From the NCBI GenBank assembly GCA_038501625.1, contig JAZAYU010000013.1, positions 4,650,001-4,714,000 on the forward strand: a stretch of 64,000 bases of DNA. Reading direction: 5' to 3'. A program made the position numbers and the translations under genes. This DNA comes from Corbicula japonica (lineage: Eukaryota; Mollusca; Bivalvia; Venerida; Cyrenidae). The notes below the pieces were generated by a model. That model worked only from the letters and a program-made list of their open reading frames with translations. It did no database searches and was not told the DNA's origin. Shown here in pieces: positions 1 to 12,019 of this stretch; within the stretch, counting starts at the first letter, position 1; each line of letters opens with the position of its first letter.

Positions 1-2340
1 CAAGAAATCAAAACAAATCATTTAACTATCTAAAAGTGCACACGGAGGTTATAACCAGTTTTACCAGTTTTTATTGTTCATTGTATTTGTGTGCACAAGC
101 ACAGTCATTTTTAAATATTTTACATTGATTCCTTTTAAGGATAAGCATTAGTATAAATTTTCATTGATTCATTAACTTTTCCGTCATCACGGTTAACCCA
201 ACTCAAACAATTGTTTGTTATTTTGGCCAATGTTTTACTACATGCGAAAACGCTTATGCTATAAAGAATTCTTTGATAAAATTATTTGAATATGATAAAA
301 ATTGTATACTTATACTTATAATTGTATTCTTAAAATATACTTCAAAAATAAGACTCTGACGCGAATAACATGTAACAAATGTAGACTATTCAGCTGGTAT
401 ACATAGCACCAACGAAAGTTGACTGTTTATAATTCAGTCTAAAATCTACCAATACATGGTTATTCAAATATTTAGCTGATTCGCAAGCGCCTGGTTGTAA
501 CATTGTAACAAAATTCATTGATGAAAACATCACAGATTAGCAACACACTTGTAAGGATTAAAATACGTGCAATCTTTTTCTAAAATAGATGAAAAAGGAA
601 CTTTGAAAGCCGACAATAATCAAAATATTGCAGGCTCTGTTTGATTGAGCTTTTTCGTATGCAGTAATGAAACGCCTATTACGACTCCAAGCCGCATAGC
701 CGCATATTAACACAGCCTTCAAACATAATAGCGGTGATTAAATGTACGGAGATACTTTTTACAGCAGCCACACTACACAAAAGGCAGCATAATCATCAGT
801 CTTGAATGGGTTTCTAATTATAATTACTGGAAGCTAAAAACCACGAAGATTTAAGCCTGATTGATTGGAAAAAGTAAGGAGTAAATAAAGTACTATTATC
901 TTGGTAAAACTATTATTATGCTAATATTTTATATAAGTGCTATTTTAAGCAGATTTATTTATGAACTTATTTCCGAGTGCACTAGAAATTCTTCTAACGG
1001 CACAAACCGAAATAAACATCAAGGGAAGTGTACAGTACTTGTTTGATTATAGAAGGAGTTGGTTCGTTATTAAAATGAAATGCATTTTTACAAAACTGCT
1101 ATGACACTAGCTTAAAATATATATTTGTTTTGTACATTTCGATGAGTTTTAACAAGGGTAGGGTATTGTACAAGCAAGCTTTTGATATTTTGGGGAAACA
1201 CTCTTTCCCATATTTTTGTAGGCCATAGTCTAGGCTTTGCACCACTAAATTTCGATTTTTAAATAAAGGCTGTCCCGTTATGAACGTTAGATTCATTCCG
1301 TATTTCTTGCTTATAGCACTTAAATATGCGTAAATTAATGTGATATTTATCTTTGCCGCAAAAGCTTAACATGCTACATCGCAGTGTTTTATTTATTCGA
1401 CAATAAAAAATTTAAAGTCATGTCCACAGTGACTCTATGACCTATGGAAAAGAGTCGCACCCGATATTTTTTTTTAACAAAAAGAGTCTTTTTGGGCGTA
1501 GATTTCGGCTATGATATGTAGGTATTATATTGTTAGCACATCCCAGAGAAGTCATGAACATTTATTCCATCGTTGTTTTAAACCAAGTTTGAGGTTGCAC
1601 CAGACTCTCCCTCCCTCCCTCCCTCTCTCTCTGTGTCAAATTCAGAGGAAAATTACCAAAAAAAAGCAGTCAATTAATTTTTTTTTAAAATGGAAATTGT
1701 GTAAGTATTATGACATGCTAATTTTTCATACAGTGTATTTAATGCACATCGAATGCACATTTATCTGATCCAGGTGCATTCAGATTTAAAAGCTATCCTG
1801 TTTCAAAGATATGCATTTTCAAAAGTAATTAAGCGACCTATCCTTAAGTGCAAATATCTAGTTTTAAAAAATAAAAAAATATGTAAATTACACCTGATCA
1901 ATGTCTGCACCGGTACAGAATGTCTGAAAAATTTCAATATAAATGAAGTTTTATAGATTTCATATTAAAGGTTAAGCTAGTGTTTAGTTTTTCCATGATT
2001 CATCAGTAATGGCATAACATGAAAAACCGCGAGACATTGTAATGCATTTCGAGATATTTAAATTTAAATTTAGTTAATCTTGTGTAATTATCGGGACTGT
2101 AATAATTATTGAGTGGTAATTTATAATTATTAAACGAATTATTGCAAAAGCTTTTTAATTAAACGTATTTGTGTAGACATATGTACCAGTACCACTGAGA
2201 GAAAATTCAAGAGATAACATTCCGAATACCAAGATATTCACATTCACACATATCTTACTGCCACGAACAAGAATCCTTTTTGAATTATTTCTCTTCAATT
2301 TCCATGAATAATGCCGATGATTTTATTATACAAACTCGAC
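1..2340. other. Gene-free AT-rich stretch
   Basis: No reading frame here has codon structure, splice sites or motifs I can support. The stretch holds one copy of repeat B (581-712) and a short pyrimidine tract of CCCT/CT units at about 1606-1632. The rest is low-GC sequence with no recognised feature. Confidence 0.6.
581..712 (+). repeat. Repeat B copy (short interspersed repeat)
   Basis: This copy starts with AAATAGATGAAAAAGGAAC and continues through a GCAGGCTCTG/TTTGATTGAGC stem-like segment to a CAGTAATGAAA block. The same order of blocks recurs at about 16090, 20112, 20775, 51345 and 58216 on the + strand and about 49365 on the minus strand. It is probably a SINE or short non-autonomous element. 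I see no clear tRNA promoter boxes, so the class is unassigned. Confidence 0.6.
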
Positions 2341-2344
2341 TTAT

Positions 2345-2417
2345 GAGTCTGTCTGTCTGTCTTTCTGGCTGTCTGTCTGTCCTTTCCTCTCCTCCCTTGT
2401 CCTCTCCTCTCCCCCGA

Positions 2418-2474
<57 letters not shown>
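2345..2474. repeat. Pyrimidine tract and (TC)n microsatellite
   Basis: GTCT units grade into mixed CCTCT units and then an uninterrupted (TC)n run at about 2421-2474. The open frames on both strands here encode only serine/leucine or arginine/glutamate alternation and are artefacts of the repeat. Confidence 0.95.
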
Positions 2475-2479
<5 letters not shown>

Positions 2480-2892
2480 AAAAGGTGTTCCTAACACTAG
2501 AAATGAATTTGCAATATGTTTCTCAGCCTCCAAAGGTTGCATTTAAGTGCAATAATAAACAGCTGCTAAAAATGCAATTTAGTGTATGAAAAAGACATCA
2601 AAGGACTCAAGTCACAATAATGATGTACTGAAAACAGTTTAAACTTTTGAAGTGGAAATTTGTAAAATTTACGAGATGCTTATTTGCATATTGAATGTAT
2701 ATTTTATGCTGTCGAATCCGATTTAACTGCATTTAAGTTCAATAACAATCTTATATCAACGATATTTATTTTAAAAAATTAATTAGCTGCACATCCAAAG
2801 TGCAGATATGCAGGTTTAACAAAAAATGTTAATTAATACTGATCACTATCGTCACGAGTAGAGCATTTCAAAATTTTTTTTACGTAAAAAGG

Positions 2893-3600
2893 TGAAATAT
2901 GCATATCAGGAATCGCCACATTCAGAAAAAAACAGCCTCCCCACAGAGTCAAGAAGAAGAGAGGGAGAGAGCATGGTTAATAAAATGATCAGTTTCAAAA
3001 GAGACACCACTAACAATTAACAAAAATGAGAACCCGAGGGGTTACCGACTTGGAACGTAAGTGATATATAGTGTTTTAAGGAAGAAAGCAGTGTTTCTTC
3101 AAAATGCAATAATTTAAAAAGAGTTTATCTGAAATAGCCCAAACTCAAAAACATCGCCTCCCCAAACAGCCAAAAAGAGAAAAAGAGAGCATGGGTTAAT
3201 GAAATGATCGATTTAATATGAGACAACGCAAATAATCAACATTATCAAACATTCAAGTGAACCTGAGCGGCTTGAAACCATCAGTATCCAATAAAGTTTG
3301 CTATTGGGGCTTTAAACTAGGGTGCACAAACCTCACATCTGCTTAAACAGGATCTCTTATGAGCAAACAAGTGCATGTTATCTTGGCGAATTAGTTCCAA
3401 CATACCATCAACTTTACAATATTACATGCAAAAGCACTCACATATATAAAACATAACAAAAACATAGCATTGTCAAACAATAAAAGGTGGGTACTCAATG
3501 ACCTTTCTGAGCTTTATGAATACCGCCCCTGAGCATCTGGCTTCAAATCAGAAACAACACAACGACTGTAATTACGGAAATAAATAGAGCTTTAAGTCAA
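2893..3600 (+). repeat. Two partial copies of repeat A in tandem
   Basis: The first copy (about 2893-3060) has the hallmark start GTGAAATATGCATATCAGGA, the CAGCCTCCCCACA block and a GAGCATGGTTA block. The second (about 3130-3600) carries the middle and 3' parts: the ACCAAC-like blocks, TTGCCCCAAC-like remnants and the GGTACTCAATGACC block. Both are diverged. No coding potential is convincing. Confidence 0.7.
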
Positions 3601-3842
3601 AGCTTATGTACTGTTTTCTATGATTCATCAGTGATGGCGTAATAAGAGAAAACTCGAGAAAATATCATACATATGTATGAATTAAACGCGTATTCATATT
3701 TATTAGAATAATTTTTGGTCTAAGCACATAAACCCGAACAACCCTTTACTCCATTCCATTTAATCGCAAAAGCGAACAGTGTAGATCCAAATCAGACTGC
3801 ATGAATGTATAGGCTGATCGGGATCTACGTGAGCTAACCAGT

Positions 3843-3988
3843 GCCCAAGGTTATAAAACTGAGCATGGAAACCAGTCTCAAATCTCAAGCATCTGATTGG
3901 CTGAAATGGCGACCAGTCGCCATTTCAGCCAATCAGATGCTTGAGATTTGAGACTGGTTTCCAATCTCAGCTTTATAACCTTCAGCCC
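3843..3988. mobile_element. Hairpin element, complete copy 1
   Basis: A 146-bp near-perfect palindrome. The left arm runs from GCCCAAGGTTATAAAACTGA to the centre GGCGACCAGTCGCC, and the right arm mirrors it back to TTATAACCTTCAGCCC. Related copies lie at 13993, 20881 (half), 35824 (decayed), 58041 and 59516. This fits a foldback or MITE-like non-autonomous DNA element. Each arm carries a CCAAT/ATTGG box near the centre. A target-site duplication is not certain. Confidence 0.85.
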
Positions 3989-6619
3989 TTGGGAGTAGAA
4001 GGATAGTTGCGCCGGAATAAATGAAAGATAAAAATGCCAATCAGAAAAAGCTGACATTGACAAACATAAAAAGGGACATGTAAGAGTCAAAATTTAGAGT
4101 AAGGCGCGCAGACTGCAATTAAGTAGAATTCTGACAATAGTTTAATCTAGAGTAATTAAAGGTGTTATCGTTTTCTAATTTCAATATCATGAATTTGAAG
4201 TGGCAATGAGACACCATCAACTCTTACATTGCAAAACTTTTCATTTATCTTAAGCTGAACCCAAGAAGAAGTGTATACCATATACATTGTATAATATACC
4301 ATTGAATCTAGTTTTAAAATATACCATATTTATTTTTAGTTCAAAAGGATCTTAATTTTCTTTTTACAAAACATACCGAAATTGGCAATTTCTTTCATAT
4401 TTTCACTTCATCTACATCGTTATGGTCTAGATGTATTGTCTTGGAAAAAATGGTACGGATTAAAAAAAAGGATAATTCAGCGCAGTTTTCAATGTGTTGT
4501 CAGTAATATAGCTTTATGCACTTTCTAATTAAATAATAAATGATTATCTTATTTTTGCAGAAATTGCGTGAAAACGTAACCACCTCATTTTAAAATTGCT
4601 GAGAGGAGAACTATGGAAACTTTGCGAATTAATACTTATGTTCAGTAGTACTTTTAGACACTTTGATGTGGCGAACATTTTCCTATTGGTCTGTAAAGGT
4701 TTATGAGAAAGAAGCAATATAACTGCAATTTGTTGGTCTTCATTTGTTAAAATGGAACAATCAATTTTTTAATGTTTTCGATAAAGATCACTAGTGGTGC
4801 TATGTTGGGGTTAAATTACATACGTACCATTAAATTAAATTGAAGACATAGCAGAAAAGTTCGCCTTTTTTGGCTATACCACCGAACATGTTTGCGTACA
4901 ATTAGAATCTTTAATTGCCTTTTCTGAATTAACTCACTTTTCAGTTTGCAACATTTATTATATAAGTGCATTGAATCATCGACATTTCTTTCTCATAATA
5001 GGATTGAAATGTATGCAGCAGTAATTTATTTTAATTTTTGATGACGTTAATTTAATTAACTTTGTTGTACATTCAGTTTGCTTACACTATAATTGTGTTA
5101 TGTTGTAGGCGGTAGGATTGTCTAATTTCAGTATGTCACTGCTTGCACCTTTTGCACTAACTGTGTCATCCAAATGTAGTATTGTGTTTATGCCAATTTT
5201 TTAAAAACATGACAAGCGACAAACACTAGGCAACGTAACAAGTCAACAAAACGTTTGCGGTTTAAGGGGCAGGATTATTTACATTTAAATTTACATTAAA
5301 CATTAAAATTAAAACAATTAATGTCAAAATGCACTCAAATAATAAACAAGTCACAAATTTAGTAATTTAGAAACCTATAAAGCAGATTTTGAAAACATAT
5401 CCTATTTAATTCGAATCATTTATTTTTTTCTATTTACTACAATTTGCATTATGTATTCTTGTGATGCATATTCTTATATCCCGAAACCGAAAGATCTAAG
5501 TTTGTTAACCACCTATCAACAGATTATATTTATTGTGATAAATGTTAGTAAATCGTAGACAATTGAAAGTAAAGATGAAAAAAGAACTTTGAAATCACTG
5601 AACACCAAAATTTGAAGGCTTGAATTCTTTATTCTTGCAACATAAGCTTTAAACGTAGCCCTTAGTTTGCAATGTCATACATTTACATAAATATACAATA
5701 ATAGTAGAATATGCGTATCAGAAATAAAGCCACGCTCAAGAAGCACAGCCTCTCCACACACAGTCAAAAAGCAGACAACAAAAATTATCATGGGTTTAAA
5801 ATTAGAAGCCAAAAACAAATAACGAAAAGAGAACCTGAGGTTTTAACGCCTTGGCAAAACAATTTGCCACGGCGGTTTATACAAGGTTCAGATGGCGATC
5901 CTAAAGATCTTTATTTTGATAACATTAATATTAAGCTTCTTGAAATATATATAGTTAATCCATATTTTGATTTATATCATATTTTCAAAAAACATAAGAG
6001 TTATGCTAAAAAGCAAGACAGTTCATGGTTGTTTAAGCACCAAAATATAGCTCATCTGTTTGATCTGGCTGCCAAGAGGTCGTCGATATTGCCTGAAATA
6101 GACGAAATAATCATACTACATTAGTTACAATGACATTCACATCCTCGCAAAAGTACGAACGCAAAATGTTTTCAGTTGTTCAATGTCACCAAACTACCAA
6201 GTCATCTGTAAACCAGACTTTCAATAAAAGTGTTCGGCTTAGTCGAAGCAATATAGCTTATCTCATGAAAATTAGTTTTTAAGAATTGACTTTTTCTAAA
6301 TATCGATATATGATTTCATTTCTAGCTTCAAGTATTATACGAAAGCAAAATCAAGGTCATCATACTTACATGTAGTACTAATGGTACATGTATGCTTTAT
6401 TTTGTGGTATCTTTGGCGTATCAAGATGCACAAACATATCAAAAAAGTGAAAAAGAAGTAAAGTTTTTAAAAAGTCCATTACTTGAATTTTGAAAAATGT
6501 GATGTGACATTATTATTGTATATGATTAGTGGTGTGGGCGAAAGCGAAAGTATTACTAGGTGTTAACAATCAACATATTTTTATCTTTTAAAAGCACGCT
6601 CATATTTGCTTCAATAAAT
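3989..6619. other. Gene-poor stretch with repeat fragments
   Basis: No gene supported. Repeat B sequence occurs at about 5571-5640 (GATGAAAAAAGAACTTTGAAA) and a repeat A fragment at about 5705-5900. The longest open frame (5711-6124) begins inside the repeat A copy and has no recognisable domain, so it is not called as a gene. Confidence 0.6.
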
Positions 6620-6845
6620 GAAAAAAGTGTAATATGCAATAACCAAACTGAGGAAACAAAGCCTCCCATCGCGGTAAAAACAAGCAAGAAGTAAAAAAGA
6701 TCATGCGCTTATAAAATGATCAATTTAAAATAAAACATCACAAACAATTATCGAAATGAGAACCTTTGGTGTTACCGCCTTGGAACGGTCAGTAGAAAAT
6801 CAATTTGTCACTGGGGGTTTAAACCAGTTTCTATGGTGAACAAGG
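6620..6845 (+). repeat. Repeat A copy
   Basis: Diverged 5' two thirds of repeat A: AAAAGTGTAATATGCAATAA, CCTCCC, a TAAAATGATCAATTT block, GTTACCGCCTTGGAACGGTC and GGGGGTTTAAACCAG. It lies just upstream of the LINE and may mark where the LINE 5' end begins or inserted. Confidence 0.7.
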
Positions 6846-7249
6846 ATAAAGAGAATGTTAAGTTTTAAAGTTCTGATTCTTGACGTTCTCGATTTTTTGA
6901 ACTTGTCCACCTCAATTGATGTGAAAACGTTATCACATTGTATAAAGTGGTGTGAAATCAATCCTAAAAGTGTTTGTGAGTAATGTGAAGACGTTGACGA
7001 CTGCTGACACATTCCTAATTGAACCATTGAACTTGTTGGAAATTACCCAAGGCATGTAGCGTCTTGCATCCGTAACGATTTTAATTAACAACACGTTTCG
7101 GCAGGATTTATCAACTTTGCCTTGTCTTGGAAAATTTTAAAAACTGGATATTTTATATAAACTTTGAATTCTATGTCAATAAAAGTGAAAGATAATTGGC
7201 TTAATATGTGTGTTTTGTGATTAACTGTTATCATTTTGTAAAAATATAT

Positions 7250-8454
7250 ATGGGGAGAAAAGAAAAACGGACAAAATCGCAAACGTCCCCAGACCAAGTG
7301 AGCGATAATCAATCAAATAAACGGATCAATATGGATGAACTCCCACAATCACAATCACAAAGTGTTTTAACAAATTTGGACTTACACAAATATGCCGCTC
7401 AGACACCATCAAACAGTAACCAGAACGGTAATTTTGTTAACTTATTGAATAGTCCATCGAATCTACAACATAGCCATAGTCAGCAGCAACAGTTTTATAG
7501 TTCTCCGTTTGTGAGTGGTTCAGCAATAAACCTTGGATACCAGAGCCCCCCTCAGTATATAAACTTGAACACTCCACAATCTACACAGCTAACCAGAGTA
7601 TCGACCCCGCCTCCTCAAACTTATAACCAGATGGTACTTGACAAACTTGAGGCTTTAGATAGGAGACTGAACAAGCTTGACTCCATAGAACAGCAGGTTA
7701 AATCGATTCATGATAGAGTTGCGTCCCTTGATACACGTTTAACGTTCTTGGAGAAAAATGTACAAGAACAAGGGAAAAAATTGAATGACATTGAGACAAG
7801 CCGTAACTATGACTCACAAGTATGTCATGATCTTGAAATTAAACAGAGGGACATCGAAAAATGCATTCAATCTGGTAAACGACAAAACGACAAATTAGAA
7901 CGCGAATGTGCACAACTACAAAATACAAATGAGCGTCTCTCGGAAGAGATTATAGACTTGCAAGCAAGATCCATGAGAGACAATTTATTATTTTTGGTCT
8001 AGATGAAAAAACTACTGCAGAGGAACGAAAAACGGAAAATTGCCGTGAAAGACTAGTAAATTTTCTCAAGGATACTCTCTCGCTTGAAAACGCAGACGTA
8101 ATCAGACTAGATCGAATCCATCGCCTAGGGAAATTCATACAGGGAAAAACTCGGCCCATAATCGCTAAATTCAATTATTACCCAGACAAACTTATGGTTA
8201 AAAACATTTGTTTTGAAAAACTGAAAAACACAGATTTTCGGGTAAGCGATCAATTTCCGAAGGCAATCCAGGAGAAACGACGCCGGCTTGTTCCCGAGCT
8301 CATAAAGGCGAGAAGAGAGGGCAAGGACGCTGTTCTGATATATGACAAGCTCGTGATTAAAGGACAGCGTCGCCCTGCTAGCGAGGCACAACACAGAAAC
8401 GTAGCCATGGATACATCGCACGTTGCATCCGGTTCAATCCCCGCAGATGGCTAG
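7250..8454 (+). pseudogene. LINE ORF1: coiled-coil RNA-binding protein, one-base frameshift
   Basis: ORF1 proteins of this type coat the element RNA and act as nucleic-acid chaperones. The likely start is the ATG at 7250 (MGRKEKRTK); an ATG at 7208 is in frame upstream. A Gln/Ser/Asn-rich segment is followed by a long heptad-patterned coiled coil (about 7630-7960, e.g. LEALDRRLNKLDSIEQ). The motif LQARSMRDNLLF then marks entry to the L1-type RRM region. The frame closes at 8002. The downstream frame is open from about 7997 to the TAG at 8452-8454 and continues the domain (RLDRIHRLGK, EKRRRLVPELIKARREG). One T missing from the T run at about 7990-7996 explains the break. Whole ORF1 would be about 400 residues. 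Confidence 0.8.
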
Positions 8455-8505
8455 GAAAAGCACGAACATTCGATTTCCTTCCTCCAGTGGAACGTACAAG
8501 GATTA

Positions 8506-11500
8506 GTGAATAAACTAAATGACAGTGATTTTCTTAATTTTGTGTGTAAATATGACATATTAATTTTTACAGAAACGTGGAACTCAAAAATTACGAACAT
8601 TGATATAAATGGATATGAGTACTTTAACTGTCCGAGGCCAAAAACTAACAAGAATGCAAAACGCTATAGTGGAGGCATTGTTGTTTACTTTAAAAAATCA
8701 CTGGGATGTAAGATTAACTTAGTTAAAGTAAACTATAACGGGATTTTATGGTTTAGACTGCATAGTTTACAGACGAACAATGAAAGGGATATATATTTTT
8801 GTACTTGTTACATTCCACCGGAGGATTCACCTGTATATAGAAATGTTCAATCAAATTTATTTGAGTTTGACTTTTTTGAAACTCTAAGTGATGATATTTT
8901 AAGGTACAGTAACATGGGTAACGTTTATTTAACGGGAGATTTCAATAGTAGAACGGGTCAGTTACCTGATTTTGTAGAAAATTTAAATTTAGATAGGTTT
9001 ATTTCATTACCGGATAATTATACTTCTAATGTATCGAACCGATTGTCACAGGATAAAACCGTTAACGCATTTGGGCATAAATTAATCACATTATTGAAAA
9101 TGCATGGCCTACTTTTTGTCAACGGCCGCCTAGAGCAAGGAAAATATACCTACCTTTGTGTGAATAGAAACGGGGCTGGAGGCAGTATTGTTGACTATTT
9201 GATAACAAATCAAAACAATTTCGAGGTTATTTCCAATTTTGAAATTTTAGATATAACAGAATACTCTGATCATTGTCCTCTTATATATAATTTGTTGTGT
9301 AAATATAATGATATACAGGAAGTCAGCAACAGTACAGTGACAAAAATAGTTTGGGATTCATCTAGGTCCCAGAATTTATTAAATATATTAGAACAAAATA
9401 GAACTTCATTCAACAACATAACTCAGAATATTTTGAACAATGAAGGGGATCTTGATGAAAATTTTTCTAGTTTTTCAAATTTAATATATAATTGTACTGT
9501 GCAGTCATTTGGAAAAGAGGTAAAGTTAAATATGAAAAATAAAATTAAAACAAATGTTTGGTTTAACGATGAATGCAGGCACGCAAAGGCAAGATTTCTA
9601 GATAGTAAAAGAATTTTTAAGTTAAATAACAATGATGAAAATAAAATTGCATTTCTTGAACGTCGCAAAGAGTTTTGTATTATAAAACGTAAATCGAAAT
9701 TGAATTATAAAAGAAAAGAAAAACAATCACTATCGGAATTAAGTCGAAAGTCTCCAAAGAAATTTTGGAATAGTGTCAATCAATACAGAAAACCAAAGCG
9801 ATCTGGACCTTTAAATGTTGATGTTAATCAATTTGGCTCATATTTTTCGAATATTTTAAACAAAAATGTTGACTGTGTATGGCAGGCGGATAACGCAATA
9901 GATACAAATAATAATAATAATTATATTGATTTGTTGGATAGACCGTTTAGTGAAGAAGAAATAATTAAAACGATTTCAACACTTAAACGAAGCAAGGCAC
10001 CCGGTTGTGATAATATTATGCCAGATTTCCTTTTAGATGCCAAGCATTTTATATCACCTTTCTTGGTTAGTATATATAACAAAATATTTCAAGATGGTGT
10101 CTATCCCAAGTGTTGGACAAGTGCTATTATTGTACCAATATTCAAAAAGGGAGATAAATCTGATCCCGCTAATTACAGAGGAATTTCTTTAATAAATACA
10201 ATTGCAAAAATATTTTCTCTTACACTACGAGATAGACTAAATAAATGGTGCGAATATGAAAATGTTTTCGACGATTCTCAATTTGGATTTCGTGTAAATC
10301 GTAGCACTGCTGATTGTGTTTTTATACTTCATAGTATTATTCAAAAAGTAATTCAAAGTAATAACTCACTATTCTGTGCATTTATAGATTATGAAAAAGC
10401 CTTCGATACTGTGATAAGGGATGCCCTCTGGTACAAGTTACTCGAAATTGGTATAAGTAGTAAAATGCTAAAAATTTTAGAATCAATATACAAACATGTT
10501 TCTGCTTCTGTTAAAGTAAATGCAAAATTTTCAGACTTTTTCGATATATCACTCGGATTAAAACAAGGGGAACCACTCTCACCAATCCTATTTTTACTGT
10601 TTGTGAATGACGTATCTACAAATTTAGATTTCAGCTCTCTTACAGAAAATGATATGAATTACCTAAATATTTTTATGCTATTATTTGCTGATGATATGGT
10701 TTTGTTTACAACTGATCCAGATAGCCTACAAGCACAATTGGATAGCTTATATGTATATTCTGTTAAATGGGGTCTTAAAATTAATACAGATAAAACAAAA
10801 ATTTGTATATTTAGAAAAAGAAGAAGGGAAAATTTGGCACAATGGTATATCAATAATGAACCGCTGGAAATTGTTGACTCTTTTTGTTATTTAGGTGTAA
10901 AATTTACATGTAACGGATCGTTGAATGAAGCGTTGACAGCATTATCTGAACAAGCATTGAAAGCTATTAACGGATTATATTCGATTTTTTCAAGACTACA
11001 ATTTGATGTTAAAACTAAACTTTTACTTTTTGATCGTATGGTTTCTCCAATATTGATGTATTGCTCTGAAGTTTTGGGCATTTATAATACAAATATTATT
11101 GACCGAGTACATATCAAATATTGTAAGAAAATATTAGGTGTGAAAACACAAACCCCAAATATTGCTGTTCTTGGCGAGCTTGGTCGATTTCCTCTGACAT
11201 TGATGAGTAAAGAAAGAATGATAAAATATTGGTTAAAAATTGTATCAAATCCACAGTCTATTATGTTTAACATTTTCCAGGACCAATGCAATAATTTAAA
11301 TCGACCAAGAAACGCAAACTGGGCACATGAAGTTAAATGTATTTTAGATGAGTTAGGGTACAGCTACTTATGGAATAATATAAACCCAAATATAAATTAT
11401 TTCACACAAATTCAAAAAAGATTACGTGACCAATATCAACAAACATGGCACGCTTCTATCAATGAAATGTCGAAACTTGATTACTATGTTAGATATAAAA

Positions 11501-11853
11501 AAGAGTTTAAATATGAATGTTATCTTGACCTTATTGAAAACGATTATCTTAGAAAATTGTTAACCTGCTTTAGACTATCATCCCATAGCTTAGCTATCGA
11601 AACTGGGCGTTATATAGGCATTCCTCGGGAAAACAGACATTGTCAAAATTGTATCATTCGTACCGTCGAATCAGAATATCACTTCCTAATGATTTGTACA
11701 AAATATAAAGAATTAAGAGATAAATATCTGCCAAAAATATCATGGCCGAACTTAAGAAAATTCGATAACATTATGTCTTCAAAAAACAAAAAAATGTTAA
11801 TAGGAATATGTAATTTTCTCAAACACGCATATGCATTACGTAATAATATCTAA
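8506..11853 (+). CDS. LINE ORF2: endonuclease-reverse transcriptase, intact
   Basis: This protein nicks target DNA and reverse-transcribes the element RNA at the nick. The N-terminal endonuclease/exonuclease/phosphatase domain (about residues 1-265) has TETW with E23, GDFNSR near 144 and SDHCPLIY with D255/H256. The RT domain (about 480-760) has APGCDN, FKKGDKSDPANYRGISL, DYEKAFDT near 628, LKQGEPLSP and FADD at 727-730. The C-terminus has a CX2C-X9-H-X4-C knuckle at 1046-1064. The frame stays open for 1115 codons. Coordinates start at a GTG; the frame is open from 8455, right after the ORF1 stop, and the conserved endonuclease start (LQWNVQG) lies upstream of any in-frame ATG. The first ATG is near residue 136, inside the domain. 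Confidence 0.95.
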   Translation: MNKLNDSDFLNFVCKYDILIFTETWNSKITNIDINGYEYFNCPRPKTNKNAKRYSGGIVVYFKKSLGCKINLVKVNYNGILWFRLHSLQTNNERDIYFCTCYIPPEDSPVYRNVQSNLFEFDFFETLSDDILRYSNMGNVYLTGDFNSRTGQLPDFVENLNLDRFISLPDNYTSNVSNRLSQDKTVNAFGHKLITLLKMHGLLFVNGRLEQGKYTYLCVNRNGAGGSIVDYLITNQNNFEVISNFEILDITEYSDHCPLIYNLLCKYNDIQEVSNSTVTKIVWDSSRSQNLLNILEQNRTSFNNITQNILNNEGDLDENFSSFSNLIYNCTVQSFGKEVKLNMKNKIKTNVWFNDECRHAKARFLDSKRIFKLNNNDENKIAFLERRKEFCIIKRKSKLNYKRKEKQSLSELSRKSPKKFWNSVNQYRKPKRSGPLNVDVNQFGSYFSNILNKNVDCVWQADNAIDTNNNNNYIDLLDRPFSEEEIIKTISTLKRSKAPGCDNIMPDFLLDAKHFISPFLVSIYNKIFQDGVYPKCWTSAIIVPIFKKGDKSDPANYRGISLINTIAKIFSLTLRDRLNKWCEYENVFDDSQFGFRVNRSTADCVFILHSIIQKVIQSNNSLFCAFIDYEKAFDTVIRDALWYKLLEIGISSKMLKILESIYKHVSASVKVNAKFSDFFDISLGLKQGEPLSPILFLLFVNDVSTNLDFSSLTENDMNYLNIFMLLFADDMVLFTTDPDSLQAQLDSLYVYSVKWGLKINTDKTKICIFRKRRRENLAQWYINNEPLEIVDSFCYLGVKFTCNGSLNEALTALSEQALKAINGLYSIFSRLQFDVKTKLLLFDRMVSPILMYCSEVLGIYNTNIIDRVHIKYCKKILGVKTQTPNIAVLGELGRFPLTLMSKERMIKYWLKIVSNPQSIMFNIFQDQCNNLNRPRNANWAHEVKCILDELGYSYLWNNINPNINYFTQIQKRLRDQYQQTWHASINEMSKLDYYVRYKKEFKYECYLDLIENDYLRKLLTCFRLSSHSLAIETGRYIGIPRENRHCQNCIIRTVESEYHFLMICTKYKELRDKYLPKISWPNLRKFDNIMSSKNKKMLIGICNFLKHAYALRNNI

Positions 11854-12019
11854 GTGTTAAAATATCTGGAGTTTTAAATTATTTCTCTTGAAAAATATAT
11901 GTTTTGTTAACAAAGCTGCGCATGATTTTGTTTCAATGTTCTTTGTACTTTTCTTTAGCCAAAGGCATGTACATGTCGATTACGCTAATAAAATGTTGTT
12001 GTTGTTTGTTGTTGTTGTC

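Larger units (their letters stand above)
7000..12019 (+). mobile_element. Two-ORF non-LTR retrotransposon (LINE), nearly complete
   Basis: The body comprises ORF1 (coiled coil plus L1-like RNA-binding region), ORF2 (endonuclease, reverse transcriptase, zinc knuckle) and a short 3' UTR. The 3' end shows AATAAA at 11987-11992 followed directly by a TGT/TTG microsatellite to about 12018, as expected for LINEs with a simple-repeat tail. The 5' boundary is not visible and 7000 is a guess: the leader lies somewhere between the repeat A copy ending near 6845 and ORF1. Target-site duplications were not found. The clade is uncertain; an L1/Tx1-like or L2/CR1-related group fits the motifs. Confidence 0.85.

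Noticed and set aside
2280..2542. Open frames on both strands over the (TC)n tract
   Set aside because: Simple-repeat artefacts encoding alternating residues.
5711..6124. 137-codon open frame on the plus strand
   Set aside because: It begins inside a repeat A fragment, and the remainder has no recognised motif, splice partner or homologous copy in the window.
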